A DNA stretch of 64,000 nucleotides from Arachnopeziza araneosa (taxonomy: Eukaryota; Ascomycota; Leotiomycetes; Helotiales; Arachnopezizaceae): positions 186,001 to 250,000 of the forward strand of contig QYAI01000027.1 in NCBI GenBank assembly GCA_003988855.1. The letters run 5' to 3'. The notes beneath the pieces are model-generated. The model did not search any database, was not told the DNA's origin, and saw nothing but the letters and a program-made list of their open reading frames with translations. Shown here piece by piece: positions 49,701 to 59,130 of the stretch (within the stretch, counting starts at the first letter, position 1; the number at the start of each line of letters is the position of its first letter). Made by a program: the position numbers and the translations under genes.

Positions 49701-50668
49701 ACCATGTCGTATAAGAGAGTTTTTATATCTGTTGATAGAGCGACCTGTACTCTCAGTCCAGCAACGCTGGTTTGTGAAGATGTGCTTAGGCTACCTTTGA
49801 CAAATATAGCGTATGAAAACTCTGCGGGGATGTTATTTGTAGATTTGAGTTTCGCAGCGACAGCGATCTGTGTAATTTTGATGGGATCTAGACCGGAGTT
49901 GTTCGCCAAAAATGTGATATCATCTTCCTGGAGATCTACCAAGCCGATGTCTTGTTCTTTCAACATGGTAGTTATCGTGTTCACAATAGATGTGTATTCA
50001 TTTATTACACTGGTATCCCCTTTGATCAAGTTGATGTTTATCACGGCCAGTTCCGGTGCATTGTAAACTACCTGGCTTGTTGTTGGATCGTAGAGAACGT
50101 CATCACCACGAATGACCCGGACAAGAAGATCTGTAGATCTTTCGCGGCCTTGCGCTGATCTATTTATTAGGTAGTCTACATGGTAGTAGCCAGCATCATC
50201 TGAACAAGCCTCTGCGAGAAGAATTTCTCGGCGTAATATCCGTGAGAAGACTTTGACAGTGAGATTTGCACCGAGGGTACCATTTGGTTGAAGGATAAGG
50301 CCAAAGACATATCGACAGGGTTCTCTCTCAGCAGCCTTTTCAAACAGAAGCACAGCAGTACTTTCATCGACAATCCCGCTTGGTGTTATGAGATGCCTTG
50401 TCTGAAACTCGACAATGCGCTTGTAAGAGCTGACGCCAAAAACAGTATTCACGACCTCGGCTGCCTCAACATGGTATCCAAGGCGAAGTAGAGCAGTGTG
50501 TACACTCGTCACTTGGGATCCGGTGCTGCCGACTTGCAAATTGAACGGAATCGGAGCTGTGGACATCTCACGTGAGAGAAGTTGGTCCTGAAAGAGGGGT
50601 TTTCTCAAGTGGTGAGTTTCATTCATGATTGAGATGATGAATGAACCCGAGAGGAATTTGGTTGTCAA
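40769..50668 (-). CDS. TcA-like subunit of an insecticidal-type toxin complex (3,299 aa)
   Basis: One uninterrupted frame of 9.9 kb, with no introns. Alternative starts at 50626 and 50566 are possible; the last would begin just before the first domain. Residues about 40-115 resemble a peptidoglycan-binding-like helical repeat (VGSTGSQVTSVHTALLRLGY). A beta-sandwich-like segment follows (about 118-220), then a Ser/Thr/Pro-rich linker (about 430-500). Around 730-1000 is the VRP1/SpvA-like region (FPNLTTLFQLGNPCSCDDC, SASAYLVDTLWFLAQRS). A neuraminidase-like and receptor-binding middle follows from about 1720 (LQWDLWMSQFQIWVANRK). The TcB-binding and pore-forming end is at about 2690-3200 (FAYGPENFGGGPE, VFMRRQDEWKFNA, HIHYTARDGGDNFRS). 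Bacterial TcA pentamers bind cells and inject the TcC effector; that role here is inferred. It is longer than typical TcA (about 2,500 residues), mainly at the N-terminus. No signal peptide is seen. Confidence 0.92.
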   Translation of the reverse strand: MTTKFLSGSFIISIMNETHHLRKPLFQDQLLSREMSTAPIPFNLQVGSTGSQVTSVHTALLRLGYHVEAAEVVNTVFGVSSYKRIVEFQTRHLITPSGIVDESTAVLLFEKAAEREPCRYVFGLILQPNGTLGANLTVKVFSRILRREILLAEACSDDAGYYHVDYLINRSAQGRERSTDLLVRVIRGDDVLYDPTTSQVVYNAPELAVININLIKGDTSVINEYTSIVNTITTMLKEQDIGLVDLQEDDITFLANNSGLDPIKITQIAVAAKLKSTNNIPAEFSYAIFVKGSLSTSSQTSVAGLRVQVALSTDIKTLLYDMVLTPFSTLRVDIQTAISSNIIPSTLSDQLPKVEKLFSKYTDEANTYVKNNPVDSQLLSHIQENLSNGVINSVHTLFQSGAYGDVSYVLSSVATALKPASNPSSTALAAQLTQNPSPGATKASTTTPASSQVPVTADTSTLPSSASVLTPTSSLNESTGSSSIGKPPTAPKPPPISSSPSRLITKIAQLKKFDSERELSKLSEEDWVTALKHPELDPSNTSTEWRENQAGVLFKHMEQRFPTASFAAQFRRDGDTFGKHTAAIASVLENNPNFDLAKGSVKSLFPKGSSSQTGSTGNEGTTNAALEQMKAIQRVFKLAPTFKQTATLFGRGVTSSAVIKSMGKSRFVAEFGSDPTHPFTTSQAKEIFHRAESIHLATTHLAGELHSLSSSLSIQGLSAPLPPGHLATVVNEFPNLTTLFQLGNPCSCDDCMTVYSASAYLVDTLWFLAQRSYLDTTVSPPAKGVDARKALFARRGDLGDLDLSCDNTNTTLPYIDLVCELLEDEVAKFNGYKGFTLSNSITLNTGLISKSPNLLNTLTGLVSPLTGLNYPFTSNATVSDPDKSTGSRVVRDTNVVVKLTPTPAGSTVWIGKELKQTYQTAAQLAAAPYYVNSTAYAALAAAKYAFNLPFDLNHQETTAYFAQFGISRSTLMQALSNPTTGPFPIDIACEELSITTAEFTLITVPDQGDQSKYWNIATNITDTTTGLGNVSVFLTKSGLTYTNLQSIMSLGLNSVLSWLNPNNNLYIIHTDSTCDLIAKHIANIQVSDIDRLHRFLRLYNKLEPSGWDIDSLDDAIVSVKLGNSMLDPKLIYKLAELQTLRSKVPSISISEMVSLYNVLQLNGPVYAKVFLNVPANGPIDTNFLPANVLQNEQTETNKPGKGNTVSFGTIPATFALCLGRTAADTSLLLGSLSMGLNTPFTTASISTVYLRHLFALRAKLSISNLIILKTLTGLDELSKPKATLHLLESLATVQSSGLSLIDLQFFLLNRGTELNTGTLTDAVINTILTALQPEFQKIQTNDASSYNSTATSTENIPGLLASANKLPGFTSSDSNNVQSIIQNNWTSISPNTPANFIDLVFGRFMDTTAIKASQTQLAGLPPTATEDVIEKAKNALISAFASGISSYFYNQDKQAVILTLIQQQFSVSQDMATLALSIEVPTIQTSRTLLAILTDDFLIDPLPSAPLVIPPVINPTDFIYQFKALRFLQYMLAFVTKMGLSVSDVTWVLEYSPTLKWMSPADVMYEADVPPVSFDRWVKLSNAVQLNQKFPSVTNPENQTVPLSIYGFFQLVIISGSTTTDALQYLSSITGWDDGMLNDINGQFGINTTLSKYTNPSVIQRLDNATSLLRTLNMTVPLAISVIKPTLSSSDAGIMRNALKALYSDSAWLNILQNITNPLRVMKRDALVNYLLLSNDTDLPPLSSVNDLYDYYLIDCEMNTELLTSRVVQGHGTIQLFAQRCLMGLETTCTADSTLDADWLQWDLWMSQFQIWVANRKVFLWPENYIVPSLRDNKSEIFENLETTLQQNQPSSTTAESATIAYLEALNGIAQLEVACTYFEDATGIMHVFARTKGGDPLVYYYRQFQQEQTWTPWKKVTVKVNDEHLVAFTRNGRLSIAWLQMQLETEPNQAQQYPASTTAPAQQRWNIQLAVSELDLSGNWGAPSLSKAPLYFPDGYYVNGTNLPPSTDFHIFSWDLGDAVGQAISVTMTFNTVSPAIDTRLGGSDLYIGSFSLGGCAGYPQPNPASSYHQLLSIIPRIENCLRLPQAYIKDLPVASASVYSKSNYFATDFSNILGTTYGVFRTTIPTQISPFDWGLTFLMQSIAAGENITPTPVGNPRLKDFSVIIQKNITSTLYMGTWMPFFHNDPSRTWIVLPQITGSGKLERLQDVKTVASVSAQQTYILITRVIKLALTLVNRYLPLWNKDQDFSEIQSALLSDADYKIFLEIIILLRYFNEGYLFKNFYHPLICYLRTQANSGGIPLLMDRKTQLYNTGFDFNKIYSPTSLVDTDFPIEDVDFTSDGAYSSYNWELFFHIPFEVGYLLNQQQQYGDAQKWYNYIFNPLGAAEGGDSPNKYWNTKYFFQTSVAEYTVELIDNILHKLAGDPQAVGSLASLQQSVSDWRANPFNPHVIARSRPVAYQVALLLNYIQNLIDWGDSLFSQFTMETVVLATQLYILADKLLGPQPQVVPPAVPTSLNTFNELEAKFDVFGNALLDLENLVPDLSILPHDGKELPQGTPTAMSFPTLYFALPQNENLPQYWSKVSDRLFKIRNGMNIDGVPASLALFSPPIDPGALVRALAGGLSPLGFVQQMSTPLPAYRFTFMSQKAIELAALTAGFGEALLSTLEKRDAEALARLRSNQELLVLNAVQNVKTLAITEGQDAVTALLTSRQAAQDRFNFYSTQAYMNTAETIGTTLAGVSIALELGVTLAYALAGALKTSIPAMTFGAAGFGGSPVATFAYGPENFGGGPETLATALASARSAVDKGSSMAYQQGVFMRRQDEWKFNATLATAEMATIDAQTVTAQAHVAMLQADLQAHNVSIQYEQAVNSFLTSKFTNTELYDWMVTQLGGLYKIAYNMAFDLAKRSEAAMLFELADTSNSVSFVNYTYGSSLQTGLIAAKTLQSSIQAMQSSYIQRNTREYELTKNISLLELDPIALISLRSNGSCTVSIPEDVFDLDFPGQYLRRNKSIAISIPCVAGPQVSVSAKLSLLSNRYRALTIPNPSPENTTSPDYYPEYPAGGDPRFVYNVGAIQSVALSTSLNDAGVFDLSFTSDERYLPFERTGAIALYRLELPTVIRRFDYDTITDVIFHIHYTARDGGDNFRSTFVETNQQARLNRSTYDAVIKQSGLYQAFDLRRQFASQFMQLVKLGSTSLLLADWHFPFFVRGQDMAAQMFMVLARVRGNPQTFAVSVGGVALTLTLGKGDTAFGNLVFNSFAANAVPIVLGTGIDVTIDPKLVVDLLDIWFVALYRLGP

Positions 50669-51157
50669 ATGTGAGGCTGATACCCAGCTTTTAGAGCGGG
50701 CGAGGAGTAGAAGGACGTTCCGCCATCCACACTCCAGATGACCGATTCAGAGCAATTCTCATGATCGTGGCGCCGTCTGTAACAAGATGGCGCTCGTTAA
50801 AGCCTTTCATTTGTGAATGGCTTCAGCTCTTAGGCAGCGCCCCGAGCATTTATGAGGGGTGAGGACTCAAGTCTGCGAGGGATCGGAGTTACAGAACTCG
50901 TGGGTGGTCAGGCGACAAGGCTTTACCGGCCGTGGCATGGGCCAAGAGTGAGGAATGGCTTGCCAAGGCTGCATGTGTGCGGAGGCAATATATCAGCTGG
51001 AATTCGAAGATAAATTTACGCGTGTATAGATGACGGTGGATTGATCTCAAATGTGCATTTCCATCAAACGAGAACGTTCTAAAAACAACCTACATATATG
51101 GTTACCTATTTACTCTTTCTATGATTCTCCGGTCACGTGTCGGACATGTGATTTATC
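50669..51157. promoter_or_regulatory. Shared divergent promoter region of the Tc-like pair
   Basis: About 490 bp separates the two oppositely directed start codons, so both promoters should lie here. There are AT-rich stretches near 50985-51000 and 51085-51120, and CACGTG-like or CACGTGTC text near 51134 close to the TcB-C start. No site can be named with confidence. Confidence 0.55.
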
Positions 51158-54100
51158 ATGAACTCGCAACAACAACCTCCACTCCTCTCTGCACACACAC
51201 CAAAACCCTTAGCAAAGCCACCAGCTACTTCTCCTACTTCTTCCTCAACCAAATACTCAACAACATCCAGGGATGATCTCTCATCCACACCTTCCATCCA
51301 GCTCGCCACTCTCACCTTGCCCAAATCTGGTGGAGCCATCTCTTCCATCGGCGAAAAATTCAGTACAGATCCAACCACCGGGACTGCCAAGCTCGTGATT
51401 CCTATCGCAGTGACCGGCATTGATACACGTGGCTCTGCGTCGCCGTCACTAAACTTGTCGTACAATTCAGGGTCGGGCAATGGTATCTTTGGTTATGGCT
51501 GGAGTCTGTCCCTAGGTCAAATTACGAGAAAAACGTCACTCGGATTACCAAAATATTTTGATAATATCAAAGATGTTTTACCAGTTGAGCAAGATACCTT
51601 CATTTTGTCTGGTTTTGATGACCTTGTCCCCGAACTGGCATACTCTGCGAGTGGAGACTGGACGCCTCTTCAACCAAGTCAGAGGACTCTGAACAGTGTG
51701 GACTATTTTGTGCACCGGTATCGTCCACGTGTGGAAGTCGCTTTTCAACGCGTTGAAAGATGGATCTCTACCGATGGAAAAAGCTCTCACTGGCGAACGA
51801 TCTCGTCCACGAATGTTACTTCGATATATGGGTTTAGTGCAGGAAGCCAAATCGCTGATCCATTGGATGCCACCCGAATATTCTCGTGGCTTTTATCAGA
51901 AGTTCGTGATGATCGAGGAGGCCGGTACATAGTCCAATACAAACCTGAAGACTCTACTGGTGTTGACATTACCCAATCCAATGAACGAAATAGAACTCCT
52001 CAAAGCCGATCTGCTAATCGCTATCCAAAACGAATTTACTACGGAAATTTCATGAGTACTTTGAATCCTTCTTCCAGTGATGAAGACGAGCAGTGGTACT
52101 TTCAGATCGTCTTCGATTATGGAGAGCATGATAAAGCAGCCCCTACCCCGACGGACAACGGGAATTGGGGGATCCGGCGAGATTCCTTCTCTACTTATAC
52201 TTCTGGCTTCGAAATTCGTACCTATCGTCTCTGTCAGCGTGTCCTCATGTTTCACAACTTCCCAAACGAGCCTGGTGTCGGATCTGACTGCTTGATCAAG
52301 TCAACAGACTTCTATTACGCCGACGTCCGTGGGACATCTGATTCTTTCAATTTAGGAAACGATCTAGGCACGTTTCTTACATCTGTCTCACCAATGTCCT
52401 ACCGCCGTGTAGGAAACAGTTATAATTCTGCAGCCTTTCCGCCAATTGAATTCACGTTTTCATTTGCTACCATCGACCCCACTATCCATGAATTTGATCC
52501 GAGGAGCGGGGAAAATCTTCCTTATGGTATAGATGAGAAAAATTACAAGTTCATCGATCTTAATGGAGAAGGCATCGCGGGTGTGCTCTCAGAGACTACT
52601 GATAACGGGTCTTTAATGTATAAACCACCTTTAGGCGATGGAAAATTTGGATCAGTTCAAACTTTGCCTTTCAAGCCAAATTTCTCAGTGTTCAGTGAGT
52701 ATCGAAAGTTGATGGACCTTGAGCGAGATGGATCACTGGATGCTCTCGTTCTGGACTCTTTTGATAGTGGATTTTCCAGAAGAACTTGGGAAGATTTGCA
52801 TCCTGAATGGCTACCCTTCAAGAAATTTTTGTCTATTCCCAATATTGATTGGAAGGACGAAAACCTTCGATTCATTGACCTTACTGGTGATGGTCTATCC
52901 GATGTCTTGATCAGCCAAGACGAAGTATTTACTTGGTATCAAAGTCTTGGAGGATACGGATTTAGTGAAGCCACTCGTCTCTTCAATGCACCAAATGATG
53001 AAGAGGGACCACGCCTAATCTTTGCAGATACCTTGCATTGCATATTCTTGGCTGACATGTCCGGAGATGGACTTGTCGATATCGTGCGCATTAGATACGG
53101 TGAAGTCAGTTATTGGCCAAACAAAGGCTACGGTCAATTCGGTAAAAAGGTTTCCATGGATAACGCCCCTTGGCCGGATCACCCTGATGCATGGGATCCG
53201 GCAAAGATTATTTTGGCAGATATTGATGGTAATGGATTAACCGATATGGTATACCTTGGACACGGGGAAGTCCTTATATTTCAGAACCATTCAGGTAACT
53301 CTTGGTCAGAGGAAAAACAGCTACCATGTGCTCCAATCACGGATAATTGGAAACATGTTCAAGCGGTTGATCTTTTCGGCAATGGGACAATCTGTTTGCT
53401 ATGGAGCTCCTCGCTCACTACGAGTGAGCAAAGTATGCAATACATTGACCTGATGAGTGGAATCAAGCCCAACCTTCTGACTTCTTATATCAACAACACA
53501 GGTACGGAAGTGAAGCTCTATTATAACCCATCAACCAAATTTTATTTGAAGGATAAAGTTGAAGGAACGACTTGGATAACTCGAATACCATTCCCTGTTC
53601 AAGTCGTCGAAAAGTATGAGACGCTCGATCACGTGGGACGAACTGCCCATAGCTGTCATTACGTGTATCATCATGGATATTATGATGGAGTTGAGAGAGA
53701 GTTTCGAGGATTTGGTATGGTCGAACAATTTGATACCGAGCACTTTGACGTTCTCGAAATGCAAGCAGCCGCCCTAATTACCAACATAGATCCAAGAAGC
53801 AACATTCCGCCAGTTTGGACCAAGACGTGGTATTCTACCGGCCTCTGGATGGGAGATGGTCAAATCTTGTCCTACTTTAGAAGTGAGTATTGGAAAGAGC
53901 CTGGAGGATTATCAGACCAAGAACAAATCAAAATGCAGATTACAGACACTCAACTTCCAACAGGCACAATAACACGGGATGGAACCACACATCCCTATGC
54001 CATGACTCCGCTCGAGGCAATGGAAGCTTGCCGAGCTCTTCGTGGAAAAGTTTTGCGGCAAGAGATATTCGCACTCGACGATTCTATACTTCAACCTCTT

Positions 54101-57100
54101 CCGTACACTGTGTCTGAAAATAACTTCTTGCTCAATCTCCTACAAACCCGAGGAACCTTCAACCAACGCTGTGTATTTATGGTCCAAGAGCACGAGTCTA
54201 TCCACTTTTCATATGAGCGATACACTCAAGCCTCGATTTCCGGCCGGACTTTGTGTTCTCCAAAAGTAATGCACACTATGAACTTAATTTACGATCCCTT
54301 TGGAAACGTCTTGCAAACTGCAACGATTGCCTATGGGCAAAGATTCCCAGATCCGGATCCGCATGGTATTCTCATACCTAATGATTTACAAAAGAAGTCT
54401 ATCCACATCTTCACTTATGATGAATATGATTACACCAACGCGATAGATCAGCCTGATGATTGGCGTGTCCCACTGGTTAGTGAAAATAGATCCTATGAGC
54501 TTCGAGGGATCACCATTAACAATACCGATCCGCTGATCACCAATTTATTTTCAGTCAACGATCTTCTACATTTCATTCAGGAGGCTAGTGATGGTAGTCA
54601 TGATTTGCCGTTTGAGGACTGGCAAGGCGAAGGTGCACCAGCTGGCACAACTTCTCGACGACTCTTCAAGCGGATCCGTAATTTATATGAGAAGGATGAC
54701 TTGTCTACATCACTTCCAGTCGGGGTAGTTGAATCCCGTGCGATACTCTTTCAGACATACAGCATGGTTTATACCGAGCAATTACTCCAAGAAACTTTCG
54801 TTGAGTCTGGGAAGGTAGCATCTTCAACAGAAATGGGAAATTATATGATAGAAGGTGGATTTATTAATCTTGATAATGATGGTAACTGGTGGACTCCATC
54901 CGGACGATATTTTTACTCTCCAACCCCATCCGATACCCCTAACCAAGAACTTCAGTACGCCCTTGAAAATTTCTTCCTACCTCAACGATATCGTGACCCA
55001 TTCTACACAGCATCTTTTAACACAGAAAAATCCGTCGCTTATGATACTTATCGACTACTTCCTCAAGAAACAACCGACGCTCGTGGAAATCGTATCACAG
55101 CTGGCGAACGTGACACAAATTCAACGAATCCACTCGTTCAAAACGGACTCGACTACCGGCTGATGACAATCACGTTGACTATGGACCCTAATCAGAACTT
55201 AACTGCCTTTGCGTTTGATATCCTAGGGATGCTTGCTGGTACGGCACTCATGGGAAAACCAGGTCAAAATGTTGGTGACTCCTTGGCAGGATTTTCTGCA
55301 GACCTCTCAAACACTGAGATTGCGAGTTATTTTGGGAATCCTGTCGCTCAGGCGGCAGGCTTACTTGCAAAGGCCAGTACTCGATGGGTCTATGACATTT
55401 GGGCATTTTACCGAACAAAATCTCAGCCAAACCAGAATCCATGCGCCGCAGCGAAAATGTCCCGCGAGACCCATGTTTCAGATCTTGCTACAGGAGAAGA
55501 AAGTAAAATCCTACAAACTTTGGGCTACTCAGATGGGTTAGGACGGAGAATTCAGTCAAAAACTCTGACTGACTCTGGTCCCGTACCACAGCGTGATTCC
55601 ACAGGAAATATCATCACTGGGCCGGATGGACAGCCATTGATGACGAGTACTCCGATTGACCCTCGCTGGGTTGGCACTGGATGGGTTGTTTACAACAACA
55701 AACAACTCCCAATTCGTCAGTACGAACCTTTCTGGACTGATCTTTCCACCTTTGAATTCAATACCCAAATTGGAGTTAGTCCTACCATATTTTACGATCC
55801 GCTAGGGCGTAGCGTGGCAACCCTTCACCCAGACCACACGTGGGAAAAATTTGTCATCAGGCCATGGTATTTGGAATCATGGGATCAAAATGACACAGTC
55901 GGAATCAACGACCCGAAAGCAGACAGAGATGTTGGTGACTTCTTTGCACGGTTACCAGATGCAGATTATCTCCCAACTTGGTACCAAGCACGAATTGGTG
56001 GTGAATTGGGTACGGAGGCGGGAAAATGTGCTCAAAATACTGCTGTTCATAACAATACTCCTTCTATCTCGCATATGGACCCGCTTGGGAGGGCGTTCCT
56101 AGTTGTTGTCGACAATACTTTCAAGTATGGTGACGCCGCTCCTTCTGATCAAGCGACGGAGCAATTTTATGAAACAAGAAATGACATTGACATACAAAAT
56201 AATGTGCGGCAAATTCTAGATTCCAAAAGTCGCCAAGTTGCCAAAAACATCTTCAACATGATATCACAGATCATAAATCTTGAAATTATGGATTCTGGTC
56301 AACGATGGGCTCTTTTCGATGCTACAGAGCAACAAGTTTATGCATTCGACGACAGAGGATTTAGGTTCCACCATTTATTCGATGAATTGAGACGGAAATC
56401 TCATATATTTCTACGGCAAGGTACTGGTCAAGAGCTTTTGTATGAAAAGGTTTCCTATGGGGACTCAAAGACGGCGACAACGCCAGAAGCTAATAACCTT
56501 CGATTACAAGTAATCGAATCCAAAGATCAGGCAGGAATCATGACAACGGACTTGTACGATTTCAAAGGTAATTCGTTGAGCAAGACCAGAGCTTTGGCTC
56601 AAAATTACCGAGATACTCATGATTGGAATAACACTATACCTACCGAGAACCTTACTTTTACCACATCAACTACATACAATGCTCTCAATCTTCCCACTTC
56701 TACAACATTGCCAGACAAAACAACCGTCCACATCAGCTACGATCTGGAAAGTCGTACCCAAACAATCAGCGCTAACATGCGAAATTCGAGTTCGGCTACC
56801 TCTTTTATATCGAGTATTGCATACGCCGCCAATGGGCAACGTGCATCTGTTGATTATGGAAATAATGCTTCCACAAGCTATGAGTATGATTGGCCTACTA
56901 AAAGACTATCTCATCTCATCACTCGCCGCAACGCCCAGACATTTCCTGGCGACTGCCCGCAGCCCTCTGTTCCATCTTGGCCTGGTTGTCAGATCCAGAG
57001 TCTCTTTTATACCAACGATCCCGTTGGTAACACCACAAACATCCGAGATGACGCGCAACAAACTATATTCTTTCGTAATTTGCGTGTAGAGCCGAGTAAC

Positions 57101-59130
57101 TACTACATATTTGACTCTGCGTACCGTTTGATTGAGGCGGGAGGACGAGAGCATCTAGGCCAAACTGGAGGAGTTCCGAATGCGCCTACACCACCAGGAC
57201 CTTCCAACAAATTCGGTGGTGATCTTCCCAGTCCAAGTGATGGAAATGCAATGGGAACTTATGTTGAGCGTTATTATTACGATTCAGAGCAAAACATTAC
57301 GTCTCTCAAACATCTGGGCTCTGACCCTATCAATCCTGGTTGGACAAGGACTTACAATTATACCGAACCGAGCCAGCTAGAGCCAACGGTGTTCAATAAC
57401 AGACTCAGCTCGACCATCATAGGGACGACCACAGAAACTTATTCATATAATTCAGATGCTGGCCTCCATGGGAACATGACATCAATGCCTCACCTGCCGA
57501 TCATGAACTGGGATGCAAGAGACCAGCTACATATTTCTTCTAAACAGAATGTTACCAATGGTGGGACTCCCGAGATGACATATTACGTTTACGATGAGGC
57601 TGGACAGCGTGTTCGAAAAGTCACGGAAACTTATGCCGCACCGGGCACGACTCCGACTCGGAAATCCCAAACTATATATCTGGGTGGATACGAAATACAC
57701 TCACGATTCGCAGCTGATGGGACGACGACAACTTTGGTACGCGACAGTGTTCATATCCTTGACAGCTCGACCACTGTTGCAATCGTTGAGAATCAGACGA
57801 AAGGCGGAATTTCCTCTGACAACTTGATTCGCTACCAGCTCGGAAATCATCTTGGTTCGGTTACACTAGAGTTGGACGACACTGCGGCGGTTATTACTTA
57901 CGAGGAGTATACTCCATATGGAAGTTCGAGCTATTTCACGGTCGGGAAGAAAGTTGAAGCGCCGAAGCGGTATCGGTATACAGGGAAAGAAAAAGACGAG
58001 GAGGAGACTGGGTTGTACTATTTTGGAGCTCGGTACTACGCACATTGGCTGGTAAGCTTCTTTCATACCACTTTATGATATTTTTATGAGAGCAGAGAGC
58101 TATCTTCAGAGAAGATGTGATGTTTCAGGCTTGTCGACACATCTTGTAAGCTGTCAGTTGTTTCTGACTTGCTAATTTTTGTTAGGGAAAATGGACCAGT
58201 AGTGATCCCGCTGGATTCGTTGATGGATTGAATCCTTTCATATATGCGAAATCTAACCCAATTAAACTGGTTGACGCAACAGGTTTGGATTCTGGTACAC
58301 CAAAGGATTTCCAACTCAAGATGCCAGTGCCGGCTCGACCCCCAGACTTAGGACCAACGGTTGGATCCAATATCCAGCTCGTCGACCCACTCCCAATTCC
58401 ATCAGCCGATTTCAACACGGCGAATTCCAGCATGTCTTCCAAAAATTCGGGACCTCCAATCGTCAACCTCAATCTACCCCAGCCAGCATCTAATGGCGCT
58501 CAGTTTCAACAACCGGGTTCGCCTACTATTCCAAAAGCCCCATCGTCACCGTCAAAGAGCCTTCCAGATCTCAAAATACAAGTCAACAACTTTGGCCCTT
58601 TTAAATCAGGGGCTTTAGAGATTCCTGGCAAACTCACTCTCACACTGAAGCCTATCCGCGGGATAGTGATCTCCGCACATGGCCAAGTAAACCTCAGCCT
58701 GGGCTCCTCAACTCCCGCATCGTCTTCTACTCCGGCTCCACCTTCCAGTCCGCCAGGCTGGACTGCTGGTATCGATATCTCCAGCGAGCAAAAGGTCCGG
58801 ATCGGCGGCACCGATGGGGAGAAGCACGCAGCGTTCAACAAGGTCGCTGCCGCCTCGGATTCCTTCTCCAAACCATTGCCTACCAACCCGGCCCCGACAG
58901 ATTTCATCGGCCCAGTTGCCAACGCCGCTTCCTCGTTTGTAAACTACGGGAATGCAACGGTGGTTAAACCGAAGCCGGTCTGGAGTGTCGGGTTAGGGGT
59001 CACGAATAACAATACTCCTGTCACAGCCGCTTCCTTTCAGAACTACGGGATTGTCAATCATGAGCTCACTTGGGGTAGGAGTGGCTTGGGGCAGTGGACT
59101 GGTAACATAACTGCTACGCTTCATTGGTAG
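51158..59130 (+). CDS. TcB-TcC-like fusion protein with Rhs cocoon and unique C-terminus (about 2,612 aa)
   Basis: Exon 1 (51158-58051, 2,298 codons) and exon 2 (58186-59130, 314 residues) join in phase. From residue about 55 comes the SpvB region (SSIGEKFSTDPTTGTAKLVI, GIFGYGWSLSLGQITRKTSL). FG-GAP-like repeats follow (DLTGDGLSDVLIS, DMSGDGLVDIVRI, DIDGNGLTDMVYLG; about 465-720), then the TcB middle region (HHGYYDGVEREFRGFGMVEQ, about 840). Rhs/YD repeats start from about 1450, and the Rhs core (YRYTGKEKDEEETGLYYFGA) is near 2275. Exon 2 opens with the motif that in TcC proteins precedes self-cleavage (SSDPAGFVDGLN, then LVDATGL). About 280 residues of unrecognised sequence follow. In bacteria TcB and TcC form a hollow shell holding the cleaved C-terminal toxin; that is inferred here. 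TcB and TcC are one chain and the gene faces away from TcA. Confidence 0.92.
58052..58185 (+). other. Spliceosomal intron in the TcB-TcC-like gene
   Basis: Donor GTAAGC and acceptor TTAG flank 134 bases. Without splicing the frame ends at 58078. With it, HWL is followed by GKWTSSDPAG, the exact continuity seen in bacterial TcC and Rhs proteins. A GCTAAT stretch near 58171 could be the branch site. Confidence 0.85.

Noticed and set aside
40769..50668. Assembly contamination by a bacterial contig
   Set aside because: The partner gene has a spliceosomal intron with GTAAGC and TTAG ends restoring conserved text, and a TcA remnant is embedded in fungal-type AT-rich sequence beside it.
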